Positions 41,344 through 47,372 of a DNA stretch of 64,000 bases are shown here, in pieces. The notes under the pieces were generated by a model. The model was given only the letters and a program-made list of their open reading frames with translations, did not search any database and was not told the origin of the DNA. The stretch comes from a virus, in the IMG/VR virus record IMGVR_UViG_3300035034_000851, positions 24,951 through 88,950 of that record; one strand, written 5' to 3'. Each line of letters starts with the position of its first letter. Position 1 is the first letter of the stretch. A program made the translations under genes and the position numbers.

Positions 41344-41420
41344 AATAAACAACTGAAGTGCAGTTCAAATGTTTTTACCCAATTATATTCAGTAATACAA
41401 ATTGGTTACAGTTGTTTATT
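41344..41420 (-). ncRNA. Small stem-closed RNA upstream of tmRNA
   Basis: A perfect 12-bp helix AATAAACAACTG/CAGTTGTTTATT followed by seven or more Ts closes 77 bases containing an inner CCAATT/AATTGG hairpin. Its 5' end follows the second copy of the CTCTTTAACAATA 13-mer. It looks like a discrete small RNA with a built-in terminator, placed directly before the tmRNA gene. Confidence 0.5.
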
Positions 41421-41422
41421 AG

Positions 41423-41435
41423 TATTGTTAAAGAG
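41423..41435 (-). promoter_or_regulatory. CTCTTTAACAATA element before the 77-nt RNA
   Basis: Second, identical copy of the 13-mer found before tmRNA. It overlaps the stop codon of the small gene at 41428. Confidence 0.42.
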
Positions 41436-41532
41436 CTTCGTGTCCATCAGGATCATTACCTTCTGGATCAGGTACTAAATTACCAAATTCATCCCATTCA
41501 TTAGGGTCTATTTTTTTGTTTAATTTATTCAT
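41428..41532 (-). CDS. Very small acidic protein (34 aa)
   Basis: ATG at 41532 overlaps the end of the next gene; TAA at 41430-41428. Starts MNKLNKKIDPNEWDEFGNLV. Not recognised. Confidence 0.4.
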   Translation of the reverse strand: MNKLNKKIDPNEWDEFGNLVPDPEGNDPDGHEAL

Positions 41533-41728
41533 TGTTTTTGTTATGTAAGTTTAAATCCCAATCAAAATCTTTTTCTTGAAAACTTTCTATATCTTCTTTT
41601 ACATTTTTAGCATAATCATCAACAGTAATGAATTCATCTTCACTAGTCTGTATAATCTGCCCATCTTCTTTAAGATCATTAAATTGCTTTATAATGTCTT
41701 TTAACTGTAAGTTTGTTAATCTTTTCAT
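41525..41728 (-). CDS. Small acidic hypothetical protein (67 aa)
   Basis: Helical, acidic (MKRLTNLQLKDIIKQFNDLK). Leader is a run of TAACAATC repeats. Function unknown. Confidence 0.5.
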   Translation of the reverse strand: MKRLTNLQLKDIIKQFNDLKEDGQIIQTSEDEFITVDDYAKNVKEDIESFQEKDFDWDLNLHNKNNE

Positions 41729-41754
41729 TTGATTGTTATTGTTAGATTGTTAGA

Positions 41755-41991
41755 TTAATGAGATGCTATTTGTTCTGTCCAAATAACAGTAGCTTTAAAT
41801 ATTACTCCACAATCATTGCAAATTTTAGTTTTACCACTTGATGTAAAGTCTGATGTTGACAAATGTTGACATTTTACACTATTTTTATTTTTATCTACTA
41901 ATGATTTAGATTTGTTTGCTAATATTGCAAAATTATCTTCTTCAGTGTTAGTAATAGTATTGTCTTCTAGTAAATTTTTGTTTTGATTCAT
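41755..41991 (-). CDS. Small zinc-ribbon-like protein (78 aa)
   Basis: CQH near residue 42 and CNDCG near residue 60 give a C-x-H/C-x2-C pattern after a disordered Asn/Glu-rich N-terminus. May bind one zinc ion. Function unknown. Confidence 0.5.
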   Translation of the reverse strand: MNQNKNLLEDNTITNTEEDNFAILANKSKSLVDKNKNSVKCQHLSTSDFTSSGKTKICNDCGVIFKATVIWTEQIASH

Positions 41992-42084
41992 TTTAGTTTC
42001 TTGTTAGATTGTTAAAATTGTTAAAAAGCTATATAATAGTATGTGTGATAACTTAGAGAAATAGTGTTAGAATAGGCTTAGAGT

Positions 42085-42118
42085 GGTGGATGTTAACTCC
42101 TACCACTCTCTAAACTCT
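42085..42118 (-). terminator. Probable terminator hairpin
   Basis: Minus strand TAGAG(A)GTGGT...ACCACTCTA with an 8 to 9-bp stem, directly after the stop codon of the 42121 gene; the T-run is poor. Confidence 0.5.
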
Positions 42119-42120
42119 TA

Positions 42121-42366
42121 CTATGACTCATTTTGTGGCATAAAACCATCATTCCACTTACCTTTGTACATATACTTAAAGCCTGTGGAATTAGTTACTA
42201 CCATTACGTCCCAACCTTGCACATCTTTAACTATTAATTCTATTGAAACTATATTTTCAAAGCTTGTACGAGGTTTAGAAAATATCATAGTGTTTAAACC
42301 TATATAATATTCTAATTGAATAGGAATTTGTGACTTTATGCCATCTATTTTGTTAATTATTTCCAT
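42121..42366 (-). CDS. Hypothetical protein (81 aa)
   Basis: Beta-rich small protein starting MEIINKIDGIKSQIPIQLEYY. Not recognised. Preceded by an AACAATTTAAAAG-type leader. Confidence 0.5.
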   Translation of the reverse strand: MEIINKIDGIKSQIPIQLEYYIGLNTMIFSKPRTSFENIVSIELIVKDVQGWDVMVVTNSTGFKYMYKGKWNDGFMPQNES

Positions 42367-42457
42367 TTTATTTCTTTTAAATTGTTAATCTACCTGAGTT
42401 ATTATCAGTATTAATATTATAAACCAAATTATCATCATCATATCTTTATTTCTTTAG

Positions 42458-42498
42458 CTACTTATTAAGGAATCGAACCTTATCTAACCATTTAAGTA
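42458..42498 (-). ncRNA. Minimal tRNA-like element (acceptor plus T arm, 41 nt)
   Basis: TACTTA/TAAGTA acceptor-like helix, then AATGGTTAGA (a typical D-loop string), then T arm TAAGG-TTCGATT-CCTTA. No anticodon arm can be present in this length. CTTA-AATGGTTAGA-TAAG could alternatively form a D arm. It resembles a tRNA cut down to its T-arm half. Confidence 0.38.
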
Positions 42499-42533
42499 TT
42501 TTTAATCTAATTCTTATTGCAATTTAAAGAGAA

Positions 42534-42554
42534 AAAGGGGCGTTAGCCCCCTTA
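42534..42554 (-). terminator. Intrinsic terminator after first leftward gene
   Basis: Minus strand AAGGGGGCTAACGCCCCTTTTTCTC: strong GC stem and T-run directly after the stop of the 42558 gene. Confidence 0.88.
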
Positions 42555-42557
42555 TCT

Positions 42558-42938
42558 TTAGCCTTCATTGCCTGCAATAGCAGCATCAGCCATTAGCATT
42601 GCTTTAATGCTTTCTTGTTGCTTCTCATAACCACCAGCAGCTAGGACAGCTTTTCTGTCTTCACGCTCTTGCTCATTAACAGCAAGGTGAATAACTCTAT
42701 CATTGGCAGTTAGCCAGTTGACACGATGAAGCTTCTCATCATAGTCAATAGAATCACCTACCTCTAGTTTGTCATCAAATGTTGTGATCCATCCAACTGC
42801 TTTATCTTTCAGTTGAATTGTCTTGTCACCTCTCTTTACCACTCCTCCTACTTGAGCAACCTGTGCTGAGTGTAGAACAACTCCGTTTGTTTTAGCTGGA
42901 TCAGCAGTACTGACCTCTTTAACTATATATGTATGCAT
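42558..42938 (-). CDS. First leftward gene: unknown protein, probably highly expressed (126 aa)
   Basis: Starts MHTYIVKEVSTADPAKTNGV and ends with an Ala-rich helix. Base composition is clearly less AT-rich than neighbouring genes, with codons such as GCA, GTC, ACC and CTG used freely. It is the first gene of the leftward arm and has its own strong terminator, so it forms a single-gene unit. This suggests strong early expression or recent arrival. No family recognised; a host-takeover protein is possible. Confidence 0.6.
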   Translation of the reverse strand: MHTYIVKEVSTADPAKTNGVVLHSAQVAQVGGVVKRGDKTIQLKDKAVGWITTFDDKLEVGDSIDYDEKLHRVNWLTANDRVIHLAVNEQEREDRKAVLAAGGYEKQQESIKAMLMADAAIAGNEG

Positions 42939-43107
42939 TCTGTTTCTATGATATTACCCATTAGGGGGCTTTACCGTCAGATTTAAGATGGGGGGTTGTT
43001 GTTTTGGCTCCTCTAACCACCTGAACTCTTTCTAAATTTTTTTTTATAATTTTTTTTCTGAGTACTAAATTAGCATTTACGCTATATATGTACTACCTTT
43101 GTAGTAA
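42939..43107. promoter_or_regulatory. Divergent control region between the two genome arms
   Basis: A 169-base region from which leftward and rightward genes diverge. It contains GGGGGCTTTACC and GGGGGG blocks, long T-runs on the plus strand (43036-43060), and the rightward promoter at 43067-43101. I see no clear TAnnTTTG box for the leftward gene. Confidence 0.55.
43067..43101 (+). promoter_or_regulatory. Bacteroidota-type promoter, first rightward gene
   Basis: AAATTAG (43067-43073), exactly 20 bases, TACCTTTG (43094-43101); ATG follows after six bases, so the mRNA would be nearly leaderless. Confidence 0.72.
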
Positions 43108-43245
43108 ATGAAAAATAAATTAGAATGGTGGGAAAAAATAAAGGTTAAAACTAATATTATAAAAACTAATATGGAGATGTTAGATGAAATACTTAAAGAC
43201 ACACCAGATGAAGAAGTACTAAAAAACTTAAAGTGGAAAAAATAA
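43108..43245 (+). CDS. Small charged early protein (45 aa)
   Basis: ATG six bases after a strong promoter box; starts MKNKLEWWEKIKVKTN, helical and charged. First gene of the rightward arm, likely made immediately on infection. Not recognised. Confidence 0.5.
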   Translation: MKNKLEWWEKIKVKTNIIKTNMEMLDEILKDTPDEEVLKNLKWKK

Positions 43246-43246
43246 T

Positions 43247-43447
43247 ATGAAAAAAATACAAACAGAAATAAGCCTAGAAGAAATGGAAAGGTATAAAAGA
43301 AATCCTGAAAGATTTAAAGGAGAAGAAATAGAAGTATTAACTACTTGTTTAGAATTTAATGTAATGGTTCCAATAGGAATGAATTGCAATAATCCTAAAT
43401 GTGTTAATTGTAGGAACTTTGAAGAAGTAAATTATGCTAATAAATAA
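43247..43447 (+). CDS. Small early protein with CxxxxCxxC motif (66 aa)
   Basis: Helical N-terminus MKKIQTEISLEEMERYKRNPERFKG and a C-terminal CNNPKCVNC that could bind zinc. It begins one base after the previous stop. Function unknown. Confidence 0.5.
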   Translation: MKKIQTEISLEEMERYKRNPERFKGEEIEVLTTCLEFNVMVPIGMNCNNPKCVNCRNFEEVNYANK

Positions 43448-43583
43448 TGTAAATGCAGAGTATGTAAATACTCCTGAAAGATTTAAATCTCAAAGAAAAG
43501 TTAATGATAAAATTGAAAAATTTTTATTAGAACAAGCACTTGAAATTGAAAAAAAAATAAAAGTAAAAAGTAATGATAAGTAA
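43434..43583 (+). CDS. Small early protein (49 aa)
   Basis: ATG overlaps the end of the previous gene; TAA at 43581-43583. Contains NTPERFKSQRKVNDKIEKF, echoing NPERFKG in the preceding gene. Function unknown. Confidence 0.42.
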   Translation: MLINNVNAEYVNTPERFKSQRKVNDKIEKFLLEQALEIEKKIKVKSNDK

Positions 43584-43695
43584 AAAAGAATTTTTTGAGA
43601 TATACCAAGAGTTTCCATTAAATGTTATACTAGATGATATGAGTGAAGATGAAATAGAAGCTTTATATAACAAAGTAAAAGATGAGTTTGAATAA
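43573..43695 (+). CDS. Small acidic early protein (40 aa)
   Basis: ATG at 43573 overlaps the previous gene; stop overlaps the next ATG as TAATG. Starts MISKKEFFEIYQEFPLNV. Not recognised. Confidence 0.42.
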   Translation: MISKKEFFEIYQEFPLNVILDDMSEDEIEALYNKVKDEFE

Positions 43696-44132
43696 TGGCA
43701 AATAAAAACAGAGACAAAGGGCATAGGTATGAAAGAATGTGGGCTAATGTGTTTAAAGACTTAGGTTGGGATAAATGTATTACTGCAAGGCAAGGTAGTA
43801 GGATAGCTGATGATTCAGGTATAGACCTTATAAACATACCTTATAATATGCAATTAAAATGTGGGTATCCTAGAGGCATTAACTATAAAGATATATTTGA
43901 TAAGATAGATGCTTGCAAAGAAAAGAACTTTACAGAAGATGATAGTATACAAAAATACCCTACTGTAATAGCACATAAGAAGACTTCTAAAACTAATGAA
44001 CACTTTGTTGTAATGAAGGCAGATGATTGGATAAAGCTAATACAGAGAGTAGAAGACATTAAAGAAAAAGATATTACATCTAATGTAAAGATATTAAATG
44101 ATTTAGAGAATATAATGAAAAAATATACATAA
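43695..44132 (+). CDS. PD-(D/E)XK nuclease, Holliday-junction-resolvase-like
   Basis: A 145-aa protein with KGHRYERMWANVFKDLG (Glu-containing first helix), TARQGSRIADDSGIDLINIP (Asp ligand) and NMQLKCG (the Q/E-x-K motif) near residue 52. This is the layout of archaeal-type and phage Holliday junction resolvases and related endonucleases, which resolve branched DNA before packaging. The C-terminal half is less conserved. Coupled to the preceding gene by an ATG overlap. Confidence 0.7.
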   Translation: MANKNRDKGHRYERMWANVFKDLGWDKCITARQGSRIADDSGIDLINIPYNMQLKCGYPRGINYKDIFDKIDACKEKNFTEDDSIQKYPTVIAHKKTSKTNEHFVVMKADDWIKLIQRVEDIKEKDITSNVKILNDLENIMKKYT

Positions 44133-44143
44133 AACTTTAAAAT

Positions 44144-44178
44144 AAATTAGGATATTAATAAAAATAGTTGTATATTTG
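44144..44178 (+). promoter_or_regulatory. Bacteroidota-type promoter for the structured RNA
   Basis: AAATTAG (44144-44150), 20 bases, TATATTTG (44171-44178). The first helix of the RNA starts three bases later at 44181, the expected transcription start. Confidence 0.68.
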
Positions 44179-44180
44179 TA

Positions 44181-44470
44181 GTGTATCATTCAGTTATGAA
44201 TACCACCTCTAGGTAACCAATAAGAGGTTAGAAGTTGGATTGTAGATTCAAATAGAATCAGAGTTTTCTCCAATAGATACACAAGGGTTAAAACGAGTTA
44301 GTAGTGTTGGATAGATTAGACACCATAAAGGTCTGGGGAGTTCACCCCATATTGTTATCCAGAGGCTCAATCACTGCTACTAACGAAGTTTAAACTTGAA
44401 ATAGCAACTAAGGTAAAACTTACAAGGGGAAAAGCTATGCTTATTTCACAGTAAGTATAAAAGACAAAGA
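44181..44470 (+). ncRNA. Structured non-coding RNA or long leader (about 290 nt)
   Basis: The gap 44133-44474 has no gene. Three domains are visible. First, GTGTATC/GATACAC (44181-44282) encloses CCTCT/AGAGG and TTGGA/TCCAA arms. Second, GTTAGTAG(TG)/CACTGCTACTAAC (44297-44384) encloses GGATA/TATCC and GGGG-AGTTCA-CCCC. Third, TGAAATA/TATTTCA (44397-44448). The transcript begins at the first helix. It ends close to the ATG at 44475, so it may be a leader for the membrane genes or a free RNA. Family unknown. Confidence 0.5.
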
Positions 44471-44474
44471 AATT

Positions 44475-44843
44475 ATGTATACACTCTTATTTATAAACTT
44501 ATTGTTATTGGTTCTATTAGAAGTTACTTTAGAAGTAATATATGGTGACAAACATGATCTAATATCAAATTTAAGGTTAACTGGTACTGTTATGATTGCT
44601 AGTATAATGGGACTATTAATAAATAGTTATTTAGGAGTTCCTATATACTTTTTTTTAAGAGTAGCTATATTTGATTTAGCTTTCTCAAAGATAAAAATGA
44701 AAGAATGGTTTTATTTAGGTAGTAATAAAACTGATTTAGAATTTAAAAAACTACCCGTAGCTGCTAATCTATTTGTTAGAATAACTTCTTTAATAATAGC
44801 AGTTACATTAACTTATATAACATACACATATGAATTTATTTAA
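44475..44843 (+). CDS. Membrane protein (122 aa)
   Basis: About four hydrophobic segments (residues 2-22, 37-52, 53-68, 100-118) with a short basic loop. No family recognised. It follows the structured RNA directly and overlaps the next membrane gene by 14 bases. Confidence 0.55.
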   Translation: MYTLLFINLLLLVLLEVTLEVIYGDKHDLISNLRLTGTVMIASIMGLLINSYLGVPIYFFLRVAIFDLAFSKIKMKEWFYLGSNKTDLEFKKLPVAANLFVRITSLIIAVTLTYITYTYEFI

Positions 44844-45018
44844 AAATTACTCAGTACTTAGACCATTAAAAAGCTTATTTGCTATAACAGGTGCTATTAT
44901 ATCTTTTACTCTTATTAATGGATCAGGACTTAAAGTAGCATTATGTACAATAGTACTTACACTTTTAGGTTGGACTGCTGCACACTTCTATTACAGGAAA
45001 ACAGGATACAGTTCTTAA
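44830..45018 (+). CDS. Small membrane protein (62 aa, two TM)
   Basis: Hydrophobic residues 14-30 and 35-52, basic end. Function unknown. Followed by a terminator. Confidence 0.5.
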   Translation: MNLFKNYSVLRPLKSLFAITGAIISFTLINGSGLKVALCTIVLTLLGWTAAHFYYRKTGYSS

Positions 45019-45040
45019 AGAATCGCTTAGGACCATAATT

Positions 45041-45067
45041 AGGAGAGTTTACACTCTCCTTTTTTTA
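45041..45067 (+). terminator. Intrinsic terminator
   Basis: AGGAGAGT-TTAC-ACTCTCCT followed by seven Ts, after the two membrane-protein genes. Confidence 0.88.
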
Positions 45068-45103
45068 TGCCTAATTTTATCTACACAAAAAAAATTATAA
45101 ATA

Positions 45104-45138
45104 CTACTTGGTTGTTATGATAATTTGTCGTACCTTTG
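45104..45138 (+). promoter_or_regulatory. Bacteroidota-type promoter for the 45146 operon
   Basis: CTACTTG (45104-45110), 20 bases, TACCTTTG (45131-45138), then ATG seven bases later. It lies after a terminator and so starts a new transcript that may run through the chaperonin and late genes. Confidence 0.7.
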
Positions 45139-45145
45139 TATTACA

Positions 45146-45340
45146 ATGAAGATAGAGATAAAAAAAGAAATTTTTGATTACATAGAAAGTGTTTCAAATT
45201 TAAATACAGTAGCGGATCACACTTATATTGAATACCCTTTTGGTTTTATTAAACACTATGGTGGTGCTATAAGTATGTATAAACTTGATGGTAGTCCTAT
45301 TGAAGGGGAGGAAGATGATATAAAAGTAATTTTAATATGA
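45146..45340 (+). CDS. Hypothetical protein (64 aa)
   Basis: Start at MKIEIKKEIFDYIESVS (45146). The longer frame (MSYLCIT-) would translate the promoter box TACCTTTGT as Tyr-Leu-Cys and is rejected. Function unknown; first gene of the operon. Confidence 0.55.
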   Translation: MKIEIKKEIFDYIESVSNLNTVADHTYIEYPFGFIKHYGGAISMYKLDGSPIEGEEDDIKVILI

Positions 45341-45711
45341 TAGCTAGAAGAAGTAAAGAACTAAATTTAAAGCAATTTTACAAAGAATTTTTAAGACACA
45401 CCTCAAATAGTTTCCCAGCTCATAGAAGAATCACAGATATGGAGTTAGAGATCTTAACAGAGTTTTGGATACTAGAGGGTGACTTAATAAGAAAGGATAG
45501 ATTTTCTACTACAGCTAAAAGAGCAGTAAGAGAAGAATTTGGTTTTAAAAATTATTCTAACCTAGAAAATTATATTACTAAATTAATAGAAAAAGGTTAT
45601 TTAATAAAAGTTAATAAAAAGATTTCTATTAAACCTGCTATTAACTTAGCTAAAGATAAATTAAGAGATCATAAAAAAATTACACTAGTATATGAGTTCA
45701 ATATTGTATAA
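45337..45711 (+). CDS. Possible winged-helix protein (124 aa)
   Basis: Basic helical N-terminal half; FGFKNYSNLENYITKLIEKGYLIKVNKKISIKP resembles a recognition helix followed by a wing. DNA binding is inferred only. Four-base overlap with the previous gene. Confidence 0.45.
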   Translation: MIARRSKELNLKQFYKEFLRHTSNSFPAHRRITDMELEILTEFWILEGDLIRKDRFSTTAKRAVREEFGFKNYSNLENYITKLIEKGYLIKVNKKISIKPAINLAKDKLRDHKKITLVYEFNIV

Positions 45712-46010
45712 TGGATCTAAAAGTATTAGCAGAAGAAAATAATGTATCAGAGTTCTTACTTAAAAATGTTTACAACCACTTCTTCAAATATATTAAAGAA
45801 GAAATGTCAAACAATGAAGGTAACACAATACATATACAAGAGCTTGGTAAAATAAAAGTTAATCCACGGATAATAAAACATATTATATCAGCACATATTA
45901 AAACAGCTAAAAGTTTAAAGAACAAAGGTAAAGATAATATTAAGATTAAAGAAAAAATTAAAATTCTTTGGAAAATTAGAAATAACACATGGAACACTAT
46001 AAAACATTAA
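45711..46010 (+). CDS. HU/IHF-like candidate (99 aa)
   Basis: VYNHFFKYIKEEMSNNEGNTIHIQELGKIKVNPR resembles the HU/IHF helix-helix-strand start (F...I.E.L..G..V.I..LG.F). IHF-type proteins are known in crAss-like structural arms. The remainder is a very basic helix. Assignment tentative. Confidence 0.45.
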   Translation: MDLKVLAEENNVSEFLLKNVYNHFFKYIKEEMSNNEGNTIHIQELGKIKVNPRIIKHIISAHIKTAKSLKNKGKDNIKIKEKIKILWKIRNNTWNTIKH

Positions 46011-46273
46011 ACACATTAGTAGATGTCTGGAAAAAAGACAAAGAAGGGAATGAATATTGTGCTCATGAGAGTGTAACACTAAAAAAGAATTTTGATATAA
46101 GGTTTGTTTTCCCTGAAGAGGTACTAAAACAAGGGGGAAAACCTTATAAAACTAAATGCTTAATATATGATGACATTAGAAAAGAAAGTAGCTTAATAAA
46201 AATGAGTTTTAAAAAGCTAATAGAATTAAAAGAAAGTTTAACAATAGTAGTACCAATGGGATATAAAAGATAA
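45989..46273 (+). CDS. Hypothetical protein (94 aa)
   Basis: Starts MEHYKTLNTLVDVWKKDKEG; beta-rich, not recognised. Overlaps the previous gene by 22 bases and the next by one. Confidence 0.5.
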   Translation: MEHYKTLNTLVDVWKKDKEGNEYCAHESVTLKKNFDIRFVFPEEVLKQGGKPYKTKCLIYDDIRKESSLIKMSFKKLIELKESLTIVVPMGYKR

Positions 46274-46629
46274 TGAAAAAAGTAAGAGTATTTGTAGAGG
46301 GCGTAACAGAAACGTTAGTCAGCACTCTACTAAATGGAATGACTGTAGAAACAGTGCAAGAGAGAGAACTAATAGATAGTTATTTAGTAGAATCAAATAA
46401 TTTATTAAGAGAATTTAATATAATTTATTCTACAAGGTTTAAGGAAGAATTAAGTGTTAATTTACCAGTATATCATAAGGGTTTACCTTTTGAAGAAGTA
46501 CTAGATGAGTTTATTCAGAAGTTAGATGAGTTTTACCCTTATGTAGAATCACTACCTGAATTAGCATCTATTGTAACTAATATGCTAAAATTAACTGCTT
46601 TAACTAAGTACAAATACGACAGATTATAA
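46273..46629 (+). CDS. Hypothetical protein (118 aa)
   Basis: Helical acidic protein starting MKKVRVFVEGVTETLVSTLL. Not recognised. One-base overlaps with both neighbours. Confidence 0.5.
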   Translation: MKKVRVFVEGVTETLVSTLLNGMTVETVQERELIDSYLVESNNLLREFNIIYSTRFKEELSVNLPVYHKGLPFEEVLDEFIQKLDEFYPYVESLPELASIVTNMLKLTALTKYKYDRL

Positions 46630-46922
46630 TGAAAGGTATAACATTAACCAATATAAAAGATTTTGTTAGTGGTAATATTAGAATGTTTGGTGATAGATTT
46701 AATTTATTAGAAGAACATGTCAAAGAGCAGATTATATATAGAGACAAAATTTGTGCCAGTACTTGTGGTGTTGCAGGAAAGTGTGTTCAATGTGGATGCA
46801 GTTACCCTGGTAAGCTATATGTATATAAGAGCTGCAATGAAGGTAAGAGGTTTCCAGACATTATGGAGACAAAAGAATGGTTTAAGTTTAAAGAAGACAA
46901 TAACATAATAATTGAAGATTAA
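46629..46922 (+). CDS. Cysteine-rich small protein (97 aa)
   Basis: CASTCGVAGKCVQCGC then PGKLYVYKSCNEGKRFPDIM: six cysteines likely binding zinc. I recall similar small proteins in phages of Bacteroidota before capsid-arm genes. Function unknown. Confidence 0.55.
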   Translation: MKGITLTNIKDFVSGNIRMFGDRFNLLEEHVKEQIIYRDKICASTCGVAGKCVQCGCSYPGKLYVYKSCNEGKRFPDIMETKEWFKFKEDNNIIIED

Positions 46923-46923
46923 T

Positions 46924-47370
46924 ATGAAAAACAAAACAACAAATGAGGATATGGCTACAGCCATGGTTAAAAAGACAGAAGAAGTTTATGTAATGGATGA
47001 GTACAAAGATAAAATTGGAAAAACCATTAAAGATTTACTAATAATTAAAAGATATGATATGCCAGATGAAGATGACAATGGATTGTTAGCTCCTGAATCA
47101 GGACTAATCACAGATTCAGAAGGTGTAGATAGAGAGGACAGCTACAAACCTATGTATCAAAACAAAGGTATAGTAATAGCAAAAGGACCACAATGTGTAG
47201 AAGTAGAAGTAGGGGATATTGTTCATTGGAGCTTAGATAATTATCCAAGAAGTACAATTTATTTTGATAAGACAGATTCTAGTGCATGGACTGATAACAA
47301 TAAAAAGTTTTCTCCCTATGTACTAACTTATGAGTCTTACGGAGTAGACTATGTAGAACCAGCAGAATAA
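46924..47370 (+). CDS. GroES (cpn10)-like co-chaperonin
   Basis: About 148 aa from MKNKTTNEDMATAM at 46924, the ATG right after the previous stop. The middle fits the cpn10 barrel: IKDLLIIKRYDMPDEDDNGLLAPESG (strand, mobile-loop position, I/L-L-x-P), then YQNKGIVIAKGPQCVEVEVGDIVHW, equivalent to G-x-V-x-A-x-G...V-x-V-G-D-x-V. It is longer than bacterial GroES (about 97 aa). The assignment is supported mainly by its place two bases before the GroEL gene. Confidence 0.65.
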   Translation: MKNKTTNEDMATAMVKKTEEVYVMDEYKDKIGKTIKDLLIIKRYDMPDEDDNGLLAPESGLITDSEGVDREDSYKPMYQNKGIVIAKGPQCVEVEVGDIVHWSLDNYPRSTIYFDKTDSSAWTDNNKKFSPYVLTYESYGVDYVEPAE

Positions 47371-47372
47371 TT

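Noticed and set aside
45125-45145. Longer start for the 45146 gene
   Set aside because: It reads through the promoter -7 box; the ATG seven bases after the box is the natural start.
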